Made by a program: the position numbers and the translations under genes. A stretch of DNA of 64,000 nt. Origin: Streptomyces venezuelae. GTDB lineage: Bacteria > Actinomycetota > Actinomycetes > Streptomycetales > Streptomycetaceae. Positions 21,527-29,463 of the stretch are shown here, one piece after another. Each line of letters begins with the position of its first letter. The stretch's first letter is position 1. The DNA lies in NCBI RefSeq assembly GCF_008642315.1, contig NZ_CP029192.1, forward strand, positions 4,774,001-4,838,000. Direction: 5' to 3'. A model generated the notes under the pieces. The model searched no databases and had not been told where the DNA came from. It worked only from the letters and a program-made list of their open reading frames with translations.

Positions 21527-22916
21527 GCTGCTCCATGTACGCCGCCCGCTCCTCAGCCTCCAGCTCCGCCGCCCGCATCGCGTCGTCGGACGGGGCTTCG
21601 TGGGGGAGGTCGGCCGACGACTCGGTCATGGCGCGGTCGGTGAAGACCAGCGGCCGTTCCGTCTCGGTGATCAGGTGCTTCACCACCTGTACGTTGCCGT
21701 TCACGTCCCAGACGGCGATACCGGGCGTGAGCGTCGGGATGATCTCCACGGCCCACCTGGGCAGCCCGAGGACCCGTCCCGTGGCCCGTGCCTCGTCCGC
21801 CTTCTGGGCGTAGATCGTCCGGGTGGAGGCCATCTTCAGGATCGCGGCCGCCTCCTTGGCCGCCGCCCCGTCCACGACGTCGCTGAGGTGGTGGACCACC
21901 GCGACGAACGACAGACCGAGGCGTCGGCCGAACTTCAGGAGGCGCTGGAACAGCTGGGCCACGAAGGGGGAGTTGATGATGTGCCACGCCTCTTCGACCA
22001 GGAAGATGCGCTTCTTGCGGTCCGGGCGGATCCAGGTGTGTTCGAGCCAGACGCCGACGATCGCCATCAGAATCGGCATCGCGATCGAGTTGCGGTCGAT
22101 GTGGGAGAGGTCGAAGACGATGAGGGGGGCGTCGAGGTCGATGCCGACGGTCGTCGGACCGTCGAACATGCCGCGCAGGTCGCCGTCGACGAGACGGTCG
22201 AGGACGAGCGCCACGTCCAGACCCCACGCCCGCACGTCGTCTATGGCCACGTTCATGGCCTCGGCCGACTCCGGCTCGGGGTGGCGCAGCTGCTCGACGA
22301 TGTCGGTCAGGACCGGCTGCCGCTCGACGATGGTCTCGTTCACGTACGCGTGCGCGACCTTCAGCGCGAAGCCCGACCGCTCGTCGAGGCCGTGCCCCAT
22401 GGCGACCTCGATGATGGTGCGGAGCAGCGCGAGCTGCCCGGTCGTCGTGATCGCCGGGTCCAGCGGGTTGAGCCGGATGCCCATGTCCAGGGCGGCCGTC
22501 GGGTCGAGCCGGATGGGAGTTATCCCCAGCTCCTGGGCGATGAGGTTCCACTCGCCGACGCCGTCCTCGCCCTGCGCGTCCAGGACGACGACCTGCCGGT
22601 CCTTGAACCGCAGCTGCCGCAGTACGTACGTCTTCTCCAGCGCCGACTTGCCGTTCCCGGACTCGCCGAGCACCAGCCAGTGCGGAGCGGGCAGCTGCTG
22701 CCCGTACAGCTGGAAGGGGTCGTAGATGTACCCCTTGCCGGAGTACACCTCACGCCCGATGATCACGCCCGAGTCGCCGAGTCCTGGCGCGGCCGTCGGG
22801 AGGTAGACCGCCTGGGCCTGCCCCGTGGACGTACGCACCGGAAGCCTGGTCGTCTCGACCTTCCCGAAGAGGAAGGAGGTGAAGGCGTCCGTGAGGACGG
22901 TCAGCGGATCCCGCAT
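21516..22916 (-). CDS. VirB4/TraE-like secretion ATPase (C-terminal ATPase half)
   Basis: The 466-residue P-loop ATPase has Walker A GESGNGKSAL at about residue 83 and Walker B KRIFLVEEAWHIIN at about 310, followed by a VVHHLSDVV segment typical of VirB4-type enzymes. It lacks the N-terminal VirB4 domain, which appears to be supplied by the gene just upstream (22963-24522). VirB4 proteins energize assembly and substrate transfer in type IV secretion and are the most conserved component. Its start is 46 bp after the upstream gene, and its end overlaps the coupling-protein-like gene by 11 bp. Confidence 0.85.
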   Translation of the reverse strand: MRDPLTVLTDAFTSFLFGKVETTRLPVRTSTGQAQAVYLPTAAPGLGDSGVIIGREVYSGKGYIYDPFQLYGQQLPAPHWLVLGESGNGKSALEKTYVLRQLRFKDRQVVVLDAQGEDGVGEWNLIAQELGITPIRLDPTAALDMGIRLNPLDPAITTTGQLALLRTIIEVAMGHGLDERSGFALKVAHAYVNETIVERQPVLTDIVEQLRHPEPESAEAMNVAIDDVRAWGLDVALVLDRLVDGDLRGMFDGPTTVGIDLDAPLIVFDLSHIDRNSIAMPILMAIVGVWLEHTWIRPDRKKRIFLVEEAWHIINSPFVAQLFQRLLKFGRRLGLSFVAVVHHLSDVVDGAAAKEAAAILKMASTRTIYAQKADEARATGRVLGLPRWAVEIIPTLTPGIAVWDVNGNVQVVKHLITETERPLVFTDRAMTESSADLPHEAPSDDAMRAAELEAEERAAYMEQHAG

Positions 22917-22962
22917 CGCAACAGCCTGCCTCTACGTCGATACCGTCTAGCGCTCGCGCGCT

Positions 22963-24522
22963 CTAGCGTCGGATGCCGGTCGCGAACGGCAGCGTGTTGA
23001 CGAAGGCCCTGTGGTGCTCGCGGTCGCACCACTCCAGCTTCAGATACGACTTGCCGGCGGAGGCGCGGATGGTGCGCTTGTCGCGCGCGAGCGCCTCCGG
23101 GGAACGGGAAGAGACCGTGATGTAGCCGACGAGGTTGACACCCGCCGCGCCGCTCGCCAGGTCCTCGCCGCGCTGGTCGAGGCGGGAGTGCGAGGCGATG
23201 TCGCGGGGGTCGACCGTGCGGTTCATCTTGGCCTGGCGGCTCGCCTCCGCCTCGTCGTTCGTCTTCTCGGTGAGCATCCGCTCGATGGCGACCTCGGTGG
23301 GTTCGAGGTCCATCGTCACGGCCACCGTCCTGATGACGTCCGGGGTGTGGACGAGCAGCGGGGCGAGGAAGTTGACGCCGACGGGCGTCATCGGCCACTC
23401 CTTCACCCAGGCCGTCGCGTGGCACCACGGGGCGCGGGTGGAGGACTCGCGGGTCTTCGCCTGGAGGTAGGTGGGCTCCATGGCGTCGAGCTCGGCGGGC
23501 CAGGCGTTGCGCTTCGTCATCGCCTGGATGTGGTCGATGGGGTGGTCCGGGTCGTACATGGAGTGCACCAGAGAGGAGAGCCGCCCTTGTCCGAGCGGCT
23601 GCCTGACCCGGATGTCGGCCTCCTGGAGGCGCGAGCAGATGTCGGTGAGCTCGCGCGCCATGACGACGGCGAGACCGGCGTCCTTGTCGAGCTTCCTGCC
23701 GCCGGCCGGGCGGGCCGCGCGGGCCATCGCCTGCGCCTCCGCGGCGAGGTCACGGGAGTAGTGCATGCAGGCCACGAGGTACGCGCGGTGCTGCTCGCTG
23801 CTGGTGGACACCATGGACTGCAACTGGTCGTACGACTGCTGGAGCCAGGGCAGCGCCCGGTCGTCGCCGCGCACGCTGACGTCCTTGGCGTGGGCGTCCG
23901 GGTCGGCGGGCAGGGTACGGGCGAGCATCTGGAGGCGGGTGACGAACCCGTCCCCGTTGGCGACGTGCTTGAGGAGCGTGCCGAACCGGTCGACGAGGGC
24001 CTCCTGGTCCTCGCTGTCGCGCAGCCCGACGCCGGGACCTTCGATCTCGATGGCGGCGGTGACGGTCCGTCGGTCGGCGTGCAGCAGCACGGCGATCTCG
24101 TCCGGGCCGAAGGGCGCGGCCAGCCAGCTGATGCGGCCGATGCCGGGCGGCGGACCGATCTCGACCTCCCTGCCGTCCAGCCGGACGCCCGCCTCGGGCG
24201 AGGCGGAGCGGTAGGCGGTCCCGCGCTTCAACGACCGCTTGAAACTCCGGTTGATCTCGAACCACTTGTAGAACGTCCGGCCCTTGTACGGGACGTACAC
24301 CGCCGCGATGGCGAGCATCGGGAGACCGGTGAGCAGCATGATGCGCAGGGAGAGGACGGGGACGAGGAGCCCGCACATCATGCCGAGGAAGGCGCCCACG
24401 ATGATCAGGGCGATCTCCCCGGTCTCGCGGTTCTTGCCGACGATCGCGTTCGGCCGGGCGCGGCCGATCAGATATGTGCGGCGGGGCGCGACCGGCTGGG
24501 ACAGGTGGGACTGGGTCGTCAA
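22963..24522 (-). CDS. SCO6880-family membrane protein (PrgI/VirB4 N-terminal-like)
   Basis: The 519-residue protein starts TYLIGRARPNAIVGKNRETGE, followed by two adjacent transmembrane helices (about residues 36-80) and a large cytoplasmic part. This layout is that of the actinobacterial SCO6880 family, found next to VirB4-like ATPases in conjugation loci. It corresponds to a PrgI/VirB3-like membrane anchor plus the N-terminal VirB4 domain. No P-loop is present. The start is TTG 24520-24522 after GGAGGTGAAGG and overlaps the previous stop (TTGA), indicating translational coupling. Confidence 0.78.
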   Translation of the reverse strand: MTTQSHLSQPVAPRRTYLIGRARPNAIVGKNRETGEIALIIVGAFLGMMCGLLVPVLSLRIMLLTGLPMLAIAAVYVPYKGRTFYKWFEINRSFKRSLKRGTAYRSASPEAGVRLDGREVEIGPPPGIGRISWLAAPFGPDEIAVLLHADRRTVTAAIEIEGPGVGLRDSEDQEALVDRFGTLLKHVANGDGFVTRLQMLARTLPADPDAHAKDVSVRGDDRALPWLQQSYDQLQSMVSTSSEQHRAYLVACMHYSRDLAAEAQAMARAARPAGGRKLDKDAGLAVVMARELTDICSRLQEADIRVRQPLGQGRLSSLVHSMYDPDHPIDHIQAMTKRNAWPAELDAMEPTYLQAKTRESSTRAPWCHATAWVKEWPMTPVGVNFLAPLLVHTPDVIRTVAVTMDLEPTEVAIERMLTEKTNDEAEASRQAKMNRTVDPRDIASHSRLDQRGEDLASGAAGVNLVGYITVSSRSPEALARDKRTIRASAGKSYLKLEWCDREHHRAFVNTLPFATGIRR

Positions 24523-25874
24523 CGCCCTTCACCTCCCGTGCGGTTGGTACTGCTGTTGCGTGAACCGCCGCGGTGGCCCGCGTGCGGGGTGTCCGTCGCG
24601 CTGCTGCGCGGCGGGGGTGCGGCGGAGGGGACAGATCCGCCGCCGTTGGAGGAGCCGCCGCCGGAACCGCGGCTGCTGTGGGCGGCGACGCCGCCGCTGG
24701 CGGGGTTGGCGGGGCGGGCCTGGCTGTTCCCGCCGCCTCCGCCACTTCCGCCGCTGTTCCCGTTCCCGCGGGCACTGTGGGTCTTGATGCCCTGCGAGAC
24801 GAGGGAGGCGGGGGAGCTGATCACGGCGGCGGCCTTGTTCTCGGCGCCGCGCATGATGCGGTTGTTCCGCGAGTTGGCGATCTCGTCCCCGAAGCCGGGG
24901 ACGAAACGATAGATCATGGCGCTCGCGAAGATGGCGAGCAGGATGATCGAGAGCCCGGAGACGACCGCGGAGAACGAGTCCGGCCCGTCGTCGGCGGAGA
25001 GCGCGCCGGCGAGACCCAGCACGATGACGATGATCGGTTTCACGAGGATGACGGCGATCATGATGCCCGCCCAGCGGCGGACGTGCGTCCACAGGTTCTT
25101 GTCGACGAGGCCCGCGTAGACGACGGTGCCGAGGAGCGCTCCTACGTACAGGAGCGCCGCCCTGATCACGAGCTCGAGCCAGAGCACGCCGGCGGCGAGG
25201 ATCGACACGAGCGAGACGACGATCAGCATGATCGGGCCGCCCCCGATGTCCTCGCCCTTCTTCAGCGCGCCGGAGAACGTCCCGAAGAACGTGTCCGTCT
25301 GACCGCCCGTCGCCTTCGCGATGACGTCCGTGACGCCGTCCGTCGCGGACACGACGGTGTAGAGGATCAGGGGGGTGAAGGCGGAGGCGAGGACCGTGAG
25401 CCAGAGGAAGCCGATGGCTTCGGACAGGGCGGTGGTGAGCGGCACGCCGCGTACTGCCCTCTTCGCCACGGCGAGGAGCCACAGCAGGAGCGTCAGCACG
25501 GTGCTCGCCGCGAAGACGACGGCGTACTGCTGCAGGAACTCCGGGTTCGTGAAGTCGACGTTCGCCGTCTCCTTCACGGCGTCCGAGAGCTTGTCGACGG
25601 TCCAGGAGGCGGCGTCGGCGCAGCCCTTGGCCAAAGAGCTAAGGGGGTCGAGGGTCGAGTCGAGGGGGCTCTCGGTGGGGTAGTCGCCTCCGCCGCTTCC
25701 GCCGCCTTCTTGGCCTTTTTCGCAGTACTTCTTGGCGGGGCCGTGGATGAGGTCGCAGGCGTCCTCGTCCTTGGGGTCCGGGGCGGCGACAGCACGCGTC
25801 GCAAGCAGGATTGCGGCGGTCTGGACAGTGGCGACAGTGGCGCCAAGTCGGAGCACACGGCGGCTACCGGGCAT
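24519..25874 (-). CDS. VirB6/TrbL-like polytopic membrane protein
   Basis: The 451-residue protein has a signal sequence (residues 1-28, ending AVAAP), an extracellular segment with a Cys pair (DACDLIHGPAKKYC) and six to eight transmembrane helices between about residues 95 and 330. A Gly/Ser/Asn/Arg-rich tail of about 110 residues follows. The topology is that of VirB6/TrbL channel proteins. The start ATG 25874 follows GGAGGG and overlaps the upstream gene stop by 11 bp; a longer frame to 26000 has no support. The tail is low-complexity and its DNA is compositionally repetitive. Confidence 0.75.
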   Translation of the reverse strand: MPGSRRVLRLGATVATVQTAAILLATRAVAAPDPKDEDACDLIHGPAKKYCEKGQEGGGSGGGDYPTESPLDSTLDPLSSLAKGCADAASWTVDKLSDAVKETANVDFTNPEFLQQYAVVFAASTVLTLLLWLLAVAKRAVRGVPLTTALSEAIGFLWLTVLASAFTPLILYTVVSATDGVTDVIAKATGGQTDTFFGTFSGALKKGEDIGGGPIMLIVVSLVSILAAGVLWLELVIRAALLYVGALLGTVVYAGLVDKNLWTHVRRWAGIMIAVILVKPIIVIVLGLAGALSADDGPDSFSAVVSGLSIILLAIFASAMIYRFVPGFGDEIANSRNNRIMRGAENKAAAVISSPASLVSQGIKTHSARGNGNSGGSGGGGGNSQARPANPASGGVAAHSSRGSGGGSSNGGGSVPSAAPPPRSSATDTPHAGHRGGSRNSSTNRTGGEGR

Positions 25875-26712
25875 AGGTGAACCCTCCGTATCCTTCGACG
25901 GCCTTGGCGATCTCGTCGGAGTTGGACGCACGCTCGTCACCCGGGACCGGGGCAGGTCCGTCCTTCTGGGAGTGCGTGACCGCCTTCCAGTCACCGTCAA
26001 TCCACGCCAGCTCCATGGTCAGCGTGAACCAACTGTTGGTGACCGGTTTGGTGGACTTCTCTCCGGCAAGGCCCAGCAGACCACTGCACCAGACCTCGAC
26101 GGTCGCCTTGCCCTCCGAGAAGGCGGTGGCCTTGGTTCCGATCGGAGTCGTACGAGAGATGAACTGGTAGCCGCTAGGCGTCGAGCCGTCCTCGTTCAGG
26201 CCCACGTTCTTGAAGAACGGGGCTGTGTAGGCCTTGTCCAACTCGGTCTGGAACTTGGCGACGCTGGACGGAGCCATGACGGTGTTGAGGATGGCGTTCC
26301 GCTTGTTCTTGTCGAACATCTCCGCTGAGCCGAGGGGCACGGCGAAGTTCGCCGCCGCGCTCTCGGCACCCTGCTTGGTCTTGGCGAAGCCGGAGGCGAT
26401 CCCACCGGCCTTGCCGCCTACCGGCTTCGTCCCCGAAGCAGCCGTCGGAGACGAAGCGGCCTTGTCCCCGTCATCCCCTCCGGAGGAGGAATCATCGCCC
26501 CCCCGATTGGCGAAGGCGATCGCGGCGATCAGCAGGACCACGACGCCCACGACAGTGACCAGACTGCGCGAGGACGTGCGTCCGCCGCGGGCGGATCTGC
26601 GCAGGCCGCCGCCGTAGACGTCGTCGCCCCCGCCCTCCCCCTCGGGAAGCCGCGTCCGGGTCTCTCCCGAGCCGCCGAAGAGGCCGTCGTTCCGGTCGTC
26701 GTCGGGACTCAT
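25864..26712 (-). CDS. Bitopic membrane protein, probable VirB8/TcpC-like component
   Basis: The 282-residue protein has a charged Gly-rich cytoplasmic N terminus, one transmembrane helix at about residues 45-66 (SLVTVVGVVVLLIAAIAFA), a Gly/Ser/Asp linker and a roughly 190-residue extracytoplasmic domain. The ending WFTLTMELAWIDGDWKAVTH is reminiscent of the NTF2-like fold of VirB8/TcpC proteins. That assignment is inferred from topology and operon position. ATG 26712 is preferred over ATG 26721 because the GAGGGGG ribosome-binding site is better spaced. The stop overlaps the VirB6-like start by 11 bp. Confidence 0.65.
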   Translation of the reverse strand: MSPDDDRNDGLFGGSGETRTRLPEGEGGGDDVYGGGLRRSARGGRTSSRSLVTVVGVVVLLIAAIAFANRGGDDSSSGGDDGDKAASSPTAASGTKPVGGKAGGIASGFAKTKQGAESAAANFAVPLGSAEMFDKNKRNAILNTVMAPSSVAKFQTELDKAYTAPFFKNVGLNEDGSTPSGYQFISRTTPIGTKATAFSEGKATVEVWCSGLLGLAGEKSTKPVTNSWFTLTMELAWIDGDWKAVTHSQKDGPAPVPGDERASNSDEIAKAVEGYGGFTYAR

Positions 26713-26844
26713 GCCGCGCATGCCCCCTCAACCTCTCGCTGGACCGTCTCGTAGGACACGTATGACGGTAGCCCTGCTGGTTCCCGCGCGGGCGCGGTGT
26801 GGTGACTCGACATCAGGGAGTTGCAACCTCAGCCGGTGGGCACG

Positions 26845-26945
26845 ACGGACGGGTGGGGGAGAGGGCGGACAGGGAGAGGGGGGAAGGGGACAGGGTGGGG
26901 GGACGTGGGACATGGGGACCGGGGACCTGGGAGAGGGAAGGCGGC
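26845..26945. other. Purine/G-rich tract between the first two genes of the secretion operon
   Basis: On the plus strand this 100-bp stretch is a near-continuous run of G tracts (GGGTGGGGGAGAGGG, GGGGGGAAGGGG, GGGTGGGGGG) capable of G-quadruplex formation. The operon transcript reads the opposite, C-rich strand. It occupies the 250-bp gap between the 102-residue membrane protein gene and the VirB8-like gene and may limit transcription. Confidence 0.5.
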
Positions 26946-26962
26946 GGGTGCGCGGGGGACCG

Positions 26963-27271
26963 CTAGACCGCCATGCCGTAGACGATCGTGAACAGTGTGC
27001 CCAGCGACCCGATGATGAAGACGCCGGTCAGCCCCGCGATGATCAGACCCTTGCCCTGCTCCGCGCTGAACGTGTCACGAAGCGCCGTCGCGCCGATGCG
27101 CTGCTTCGCCGCACCCCAGATCGCGATGCCGAGACAGAGGAGGATGGCGATCGCCATCACGACCTCGATCATCACGCGTGCCTCGTTGCCCAGGCTCCCG
27201 AAGGGACCCCAGTCGGGGGCGATCCCGCCGATGATGGTGGTGATGTCGCCCTTTTCGGCTGCCATAAGCAT
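26963..27271 (-). CDS. Small two-helix membrane protein, VirB2-like candidate
   Basis: The 102-residue protein has two transmembrane helices (MIEVVMAIAILLCLGIAIW and GLIIAGLTGVFIIGSLGTL) joined by a short basic loop (GAAKQRIGATALRD). Size and topology match VirB2/TrbC-like pilin or channel subunits and the small membrane protein found at the head of actinobacterial conjugation operons. ATG 27271 follows GGCGGTGAG; a GTG start 12 codons earlier is less likely. It is first in the operon, 250 bp ahead of the next gene. Function is inferred from context only. Confidence 0.6.
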   Translation of the reverse strand: MLMAAEKGDITTIIGGIAPDWGPFGSLGNEARVMIEVVMAIAILLCLGIAIWGAAKQRIGATALRDTFSAEQGKGLIIAGLTGVFIIGSLGTLFTIVYGMAV

Positions 27272-27486
27272 GTGTAACTCACCGCCCCTAGTGGGTTGTT
27301 CTGTCACCTCTGCCCACTCGGTGCAGAGGACAGCTCATTGTCGCCGACAATCGGGCCCGCGCATGTCGCCTTGGCGCCATTCGTTGGCTGAGTTCGTACG
27401 TTTCCTCGTACGCGAGGTCCGGTGACTCTGTGTATCACGCGGTACGACGCCGGGCAATGACGGCCCGGCGTGCCCCTGACCAGGTG

Positions 27487-27705
27487 TTAAGTAAGCCCGA
27501 GCCCGGCGGTGCCGCGGGTCACGAAGGAGCAGTCGGTGTAGCGGTCCGCGGGGTCGAGCTTCGCGCCGTCGGCTCGATTGCGTACGCCCGCTCGCTTGTG
27601 GAGGAAGTGGTGCGCTCCGGCGGGCGGCGTCGGCGGTGCAGGAGCGGTGGTCCGGCGGTCGCGAACGCCGAGAACCCCTGTGGCCAGGTCGTTTCGCCTG
27701 GCCAC
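27487..27705 (-). pseudogene. Possible gene remnant or small ORF, no recognised family
   Basis: A 72-codon frame ends TDCSFVTRGTAGLGLT. The last 45 codons have almost only G/C at third positions, like real Streptomyces genes, but the only in-frame start (GTG 27705) lies inside a transcription terminator-like hairpin and there is no ribosome-binding site. It may be the 3' remnant of a lost gene. I cannot assign a family. Confidence 0.2.
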
Positions 27706-27711
27706 AGGGGT
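27674..27711. terminator. Perfect 15-bp hairpin downstream of the DUF4232 lipoprotein gene
   Basis: ACCCCTGTGGCCAGG (27674-27688) pairs exactly with 27697-27711 around an 8-base loop. On the minus strand it follows the lipoprotein stop by 55 bp. It is likely a terminator, though no long U run follows. Confidence 0.7.
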
Positions 27712-27713
27712 CG

Positions 27714-27739
27714 CATACGTACGTCGGGGCGTACGTATG
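27714..27739. terminator. Perfect 10-bp hairpin adjacent to the previous one
   Basis: CATACGTACG (27714-27723) and CGTACGTATG (27730-27739) are exact complements around a 6-base loop, 26 bp after the lipoprotein stop. With the neighbouring 15-bp stem it makes a tandem hairpin. The arms are themselves palindromic around TACGTA, so a protein-binding site is an alternative. Confidence 0.5.
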
Positions 27740-27765
27740 GTCCTCCGGGCGCCCGGGGCCGTGTC

Positions 27766-28500
27766 TCAGCCTGCGGGGGAGTCGCTGACCGTGCCGACCG
27801 GGCTGATCGACAGCTTCGGGCCGCCGGAGGGGGCATCGGGGTTGGCCGCGGGGAGGGAGCCCGCGGGCCAGGCGATGGTGACGGTCTTCGTCTCGTTCGG
27901 CGGCGTCACGAGGATCTTGGAGACGCGCACGCCGGAGCCACCGCTGTTGTTGATGGGGAACGTGATGTTGAAGGCGGCGGACTCGCCGTCCTTCAGGACG
28001 CCGGGCGTGGCCTTCTCGCCGTTGCGGTCCACGGACAGGGTGTCGCCCGTGGCGGTCTTGAGGTCGACGCCCGCGTAGCCGTTGATGGCGCAGTCGCGGC
28101 CGCCGCCGTTCTCGAACTGGACGGTGACGACGCCTTCCGTCTTGTCGGTGCTGTTGTCGACGGCGGTGACTTCCAGTTCGTCGCTGCGGCAGATGCCGAT
28201 CTTGCCGTTCGAGTGGGAACCGGTGCCGGCACCGGTTCCCTTGCCGCTGTCGTTGCCGCCGCTCTTGCCCTCGGTGCCGGCTCCGCTGTCACTGCCGCCG
28301 CTGCCGGAGGTGCCGCCTCCGGTCCCCTGGTCCGACCCGCTGCCCGAGCCGCCGCTACCGCCCGCGGTGGAGCTCGCGGCGGAGTCGGCGGACCCCGCAC
28401 CCGTGCCGCCGGTGTCGTCTCCGTTGCAGGCGGTCAGGCCGAGCGTGCTGATCAGCGCGAGACCGGCGAGGAGGGTCTTGGTGGCATGCGTGTGCTTCAT
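27766..28500 (-). CDS. DUF4232-type secreted lipoprotein
   Basis: The 244-residue precursor has a lipoprotein signal with lipobox LTAC (Cys at about residue 25), a Gly/Ser/Asp-rich linker of about 70 residues and a C-terminal beta domain with two Cys (GICRSDELEVTAV, GGGRDCAINGYAGVDL). This is the DUF4232 pattern found in many Streptomyces extracellular lipoproteins of unknown role. ATG 28500 follows GGGGAC; the longer frame has no signal peptide. The gene stands alone with tandem hairpins after its stop. Confidence 0.85.
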   Translation of the reverse strand: MKHTHATKTLLAGLALISTLGLTACNGDDTGGTGAGSADSAASSTAGGSGGSGSGSDQGTGGGTSGSGGSDSGAGTEGKSGGNDSGKGTGAGTGSHSNGKIGICRSDELEVTAVDNSTDKTEGVVTVQFENGGGRDCAINGYAGVDLKTATGDTLSVDRNGEKATPGVLKDGESAAFNITFPINNSGGSGVRVSKILVTPPNETKTVTIAWPAGSLPAANPDAPSGGPKLSISPVGTVSDSPAG

Positions 28501-28695
28501 GTGGGGTCCCCGTGAGGTGGTGTGGGCTGGGCTGTACGAGGCCGGTTGTTCGGCCTGCTCCACAGCGAAGCGGGTGCCTCCGGGGCGGGGCAAGGAGTGC
28601 CGGACGATCAGGAACGCTGGAATGCCGGCGTGGGCTCTGACCTGCTTAAACAGCCACTCCCTGGAACGGCTCGGTGGGATGGGGTGGGCCCGGGG

Positions 28696-29391
28696 TCAGC
28701 GTTCGCCCGCGGGAACGCCGTACCAGCGCCACTCGGTTCGGCGGGGTCGGCCGGGCAGGGTGCCGCGGCCGGTGGCCCACAGGAGGAGGCCCCACGGATC
28801 GTCCGCCACCACCTCGGACCCGGCGTCCGCCACCACGTCCGGGAAGAGGCGGTGGAGGACGCGGGCGCAGAGCTCGGCGGGCGGGGCCCAGAGGTGGCCG
28901 ATGCCGAGCCCGCCCGCGATGTCGTACGTGTGGACCAGCGTCTCCACGATCCCCATCGCGGCGAAGCCCTCGGGGTCGGAGACGCCCCAGCCGTGGTGGG
29001 CGCGGACCGTCGCGGGCGTGGTCGCGACCATGCCGGTCAGCAGGGCACCGCACGACTCCAGGACCTGCAACAGCCCCGCGACGCCGGCCTCGCGGTCGGC
29101 GAAGGTGACGTTGGACGGCCCGCCGTGCCGCCGCCGGTACCAGAGGAAGGGCACCTCGGTGCCCAGAGGCGGCTGCTCGGGGCCGAGCTGCGCGGCGTAC
29201 GCGAAGAGGTCGTCGGCGAGGTGCTCGACGGTCTCCCAGCAGTCCCAGTCCAGCCCACCGGCCTTGCCGCTCCAGTCGGCGTCGTCGGGGGCCTTGCGGA
29301 GGACGGCCACGGCCAGACGTACGGCGGTGGTGACGTCCTCGGCGGTGACGGGGGCGGGCTCACGGGCGGCGGCGTCTCGGGTCTCTGGCAT
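28696..29391 (-). CDS. Mycothiol-dependent maleylpyruvate isomerase-like (DinB/MDMPI N-terminal domain) protein
   Basis: The 231-residue protein matches the MDMPI_N/DinB-like four-helix fold: LDWDCWETVEHLADDL provides the first metal His, and IVETLVHTYDIAG the later Glu/His ligands. Family members use mycothiol or bind metal in detoxification or isomerization; the substrate here is unknown. Mycothiol is made by this organism, since mshD is present in this window. It stands between a lipoprotein and an ABC exporter with no overlap, so it is probably transcribed alone. Confidence 0.8.
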   Translation of the reverse strand: MPETRDAAAREPAPVTAEDVTTAVRLAVAVLRKAPDDADWSGKAGGLDWDCWETVEHLADDLFAYAAQLGPEQPPLGTEVPFLWYRRRHGGPSNVTFADREAGVAGLLQVLESCGALLTGMVATTPATVRAHHGWGVSDPEGFAAMGIVETLVHTYDIAGGLGIGHLWAPPAELCARVLHRLFPDVVADAGSEVVADDPWGLLLWATGRGTLPGRPRRTEWRWYGVPAGER

Positions 29392-29463
29392 GGCGGGAAG
29401 ATAGCAGCGGGGGTGTGGGGGCTGACCAGTGGTTTTCGACGGAGGGGCCGGCCCCCGGCTCTC

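Larger units (their letters stand above)
27272..27765. other. Intergenic region with three hairpins and a coding-like fragment
   Basis: This 494-bp gap lies between the secretion operon start and the DUF4232 lipoprotein stop. It holds a 9-bp stem at 27447-27471 (ACGCCGGGC, 7-base loop), two adjacent perfect hairpins at 27674-27711 and 27714-27739, and a short minus-strand stretch (27487-27640) with strong G/C third-position bias. No tRNA fold was found. Confidence 0.6.

Noticed and set aside
19820..27271. Integrated conjugative element or prophage
   Set aside because: No integrase, relaxase, replication gene, att repeats, tRNA target or shift in base composition was found around the operon.
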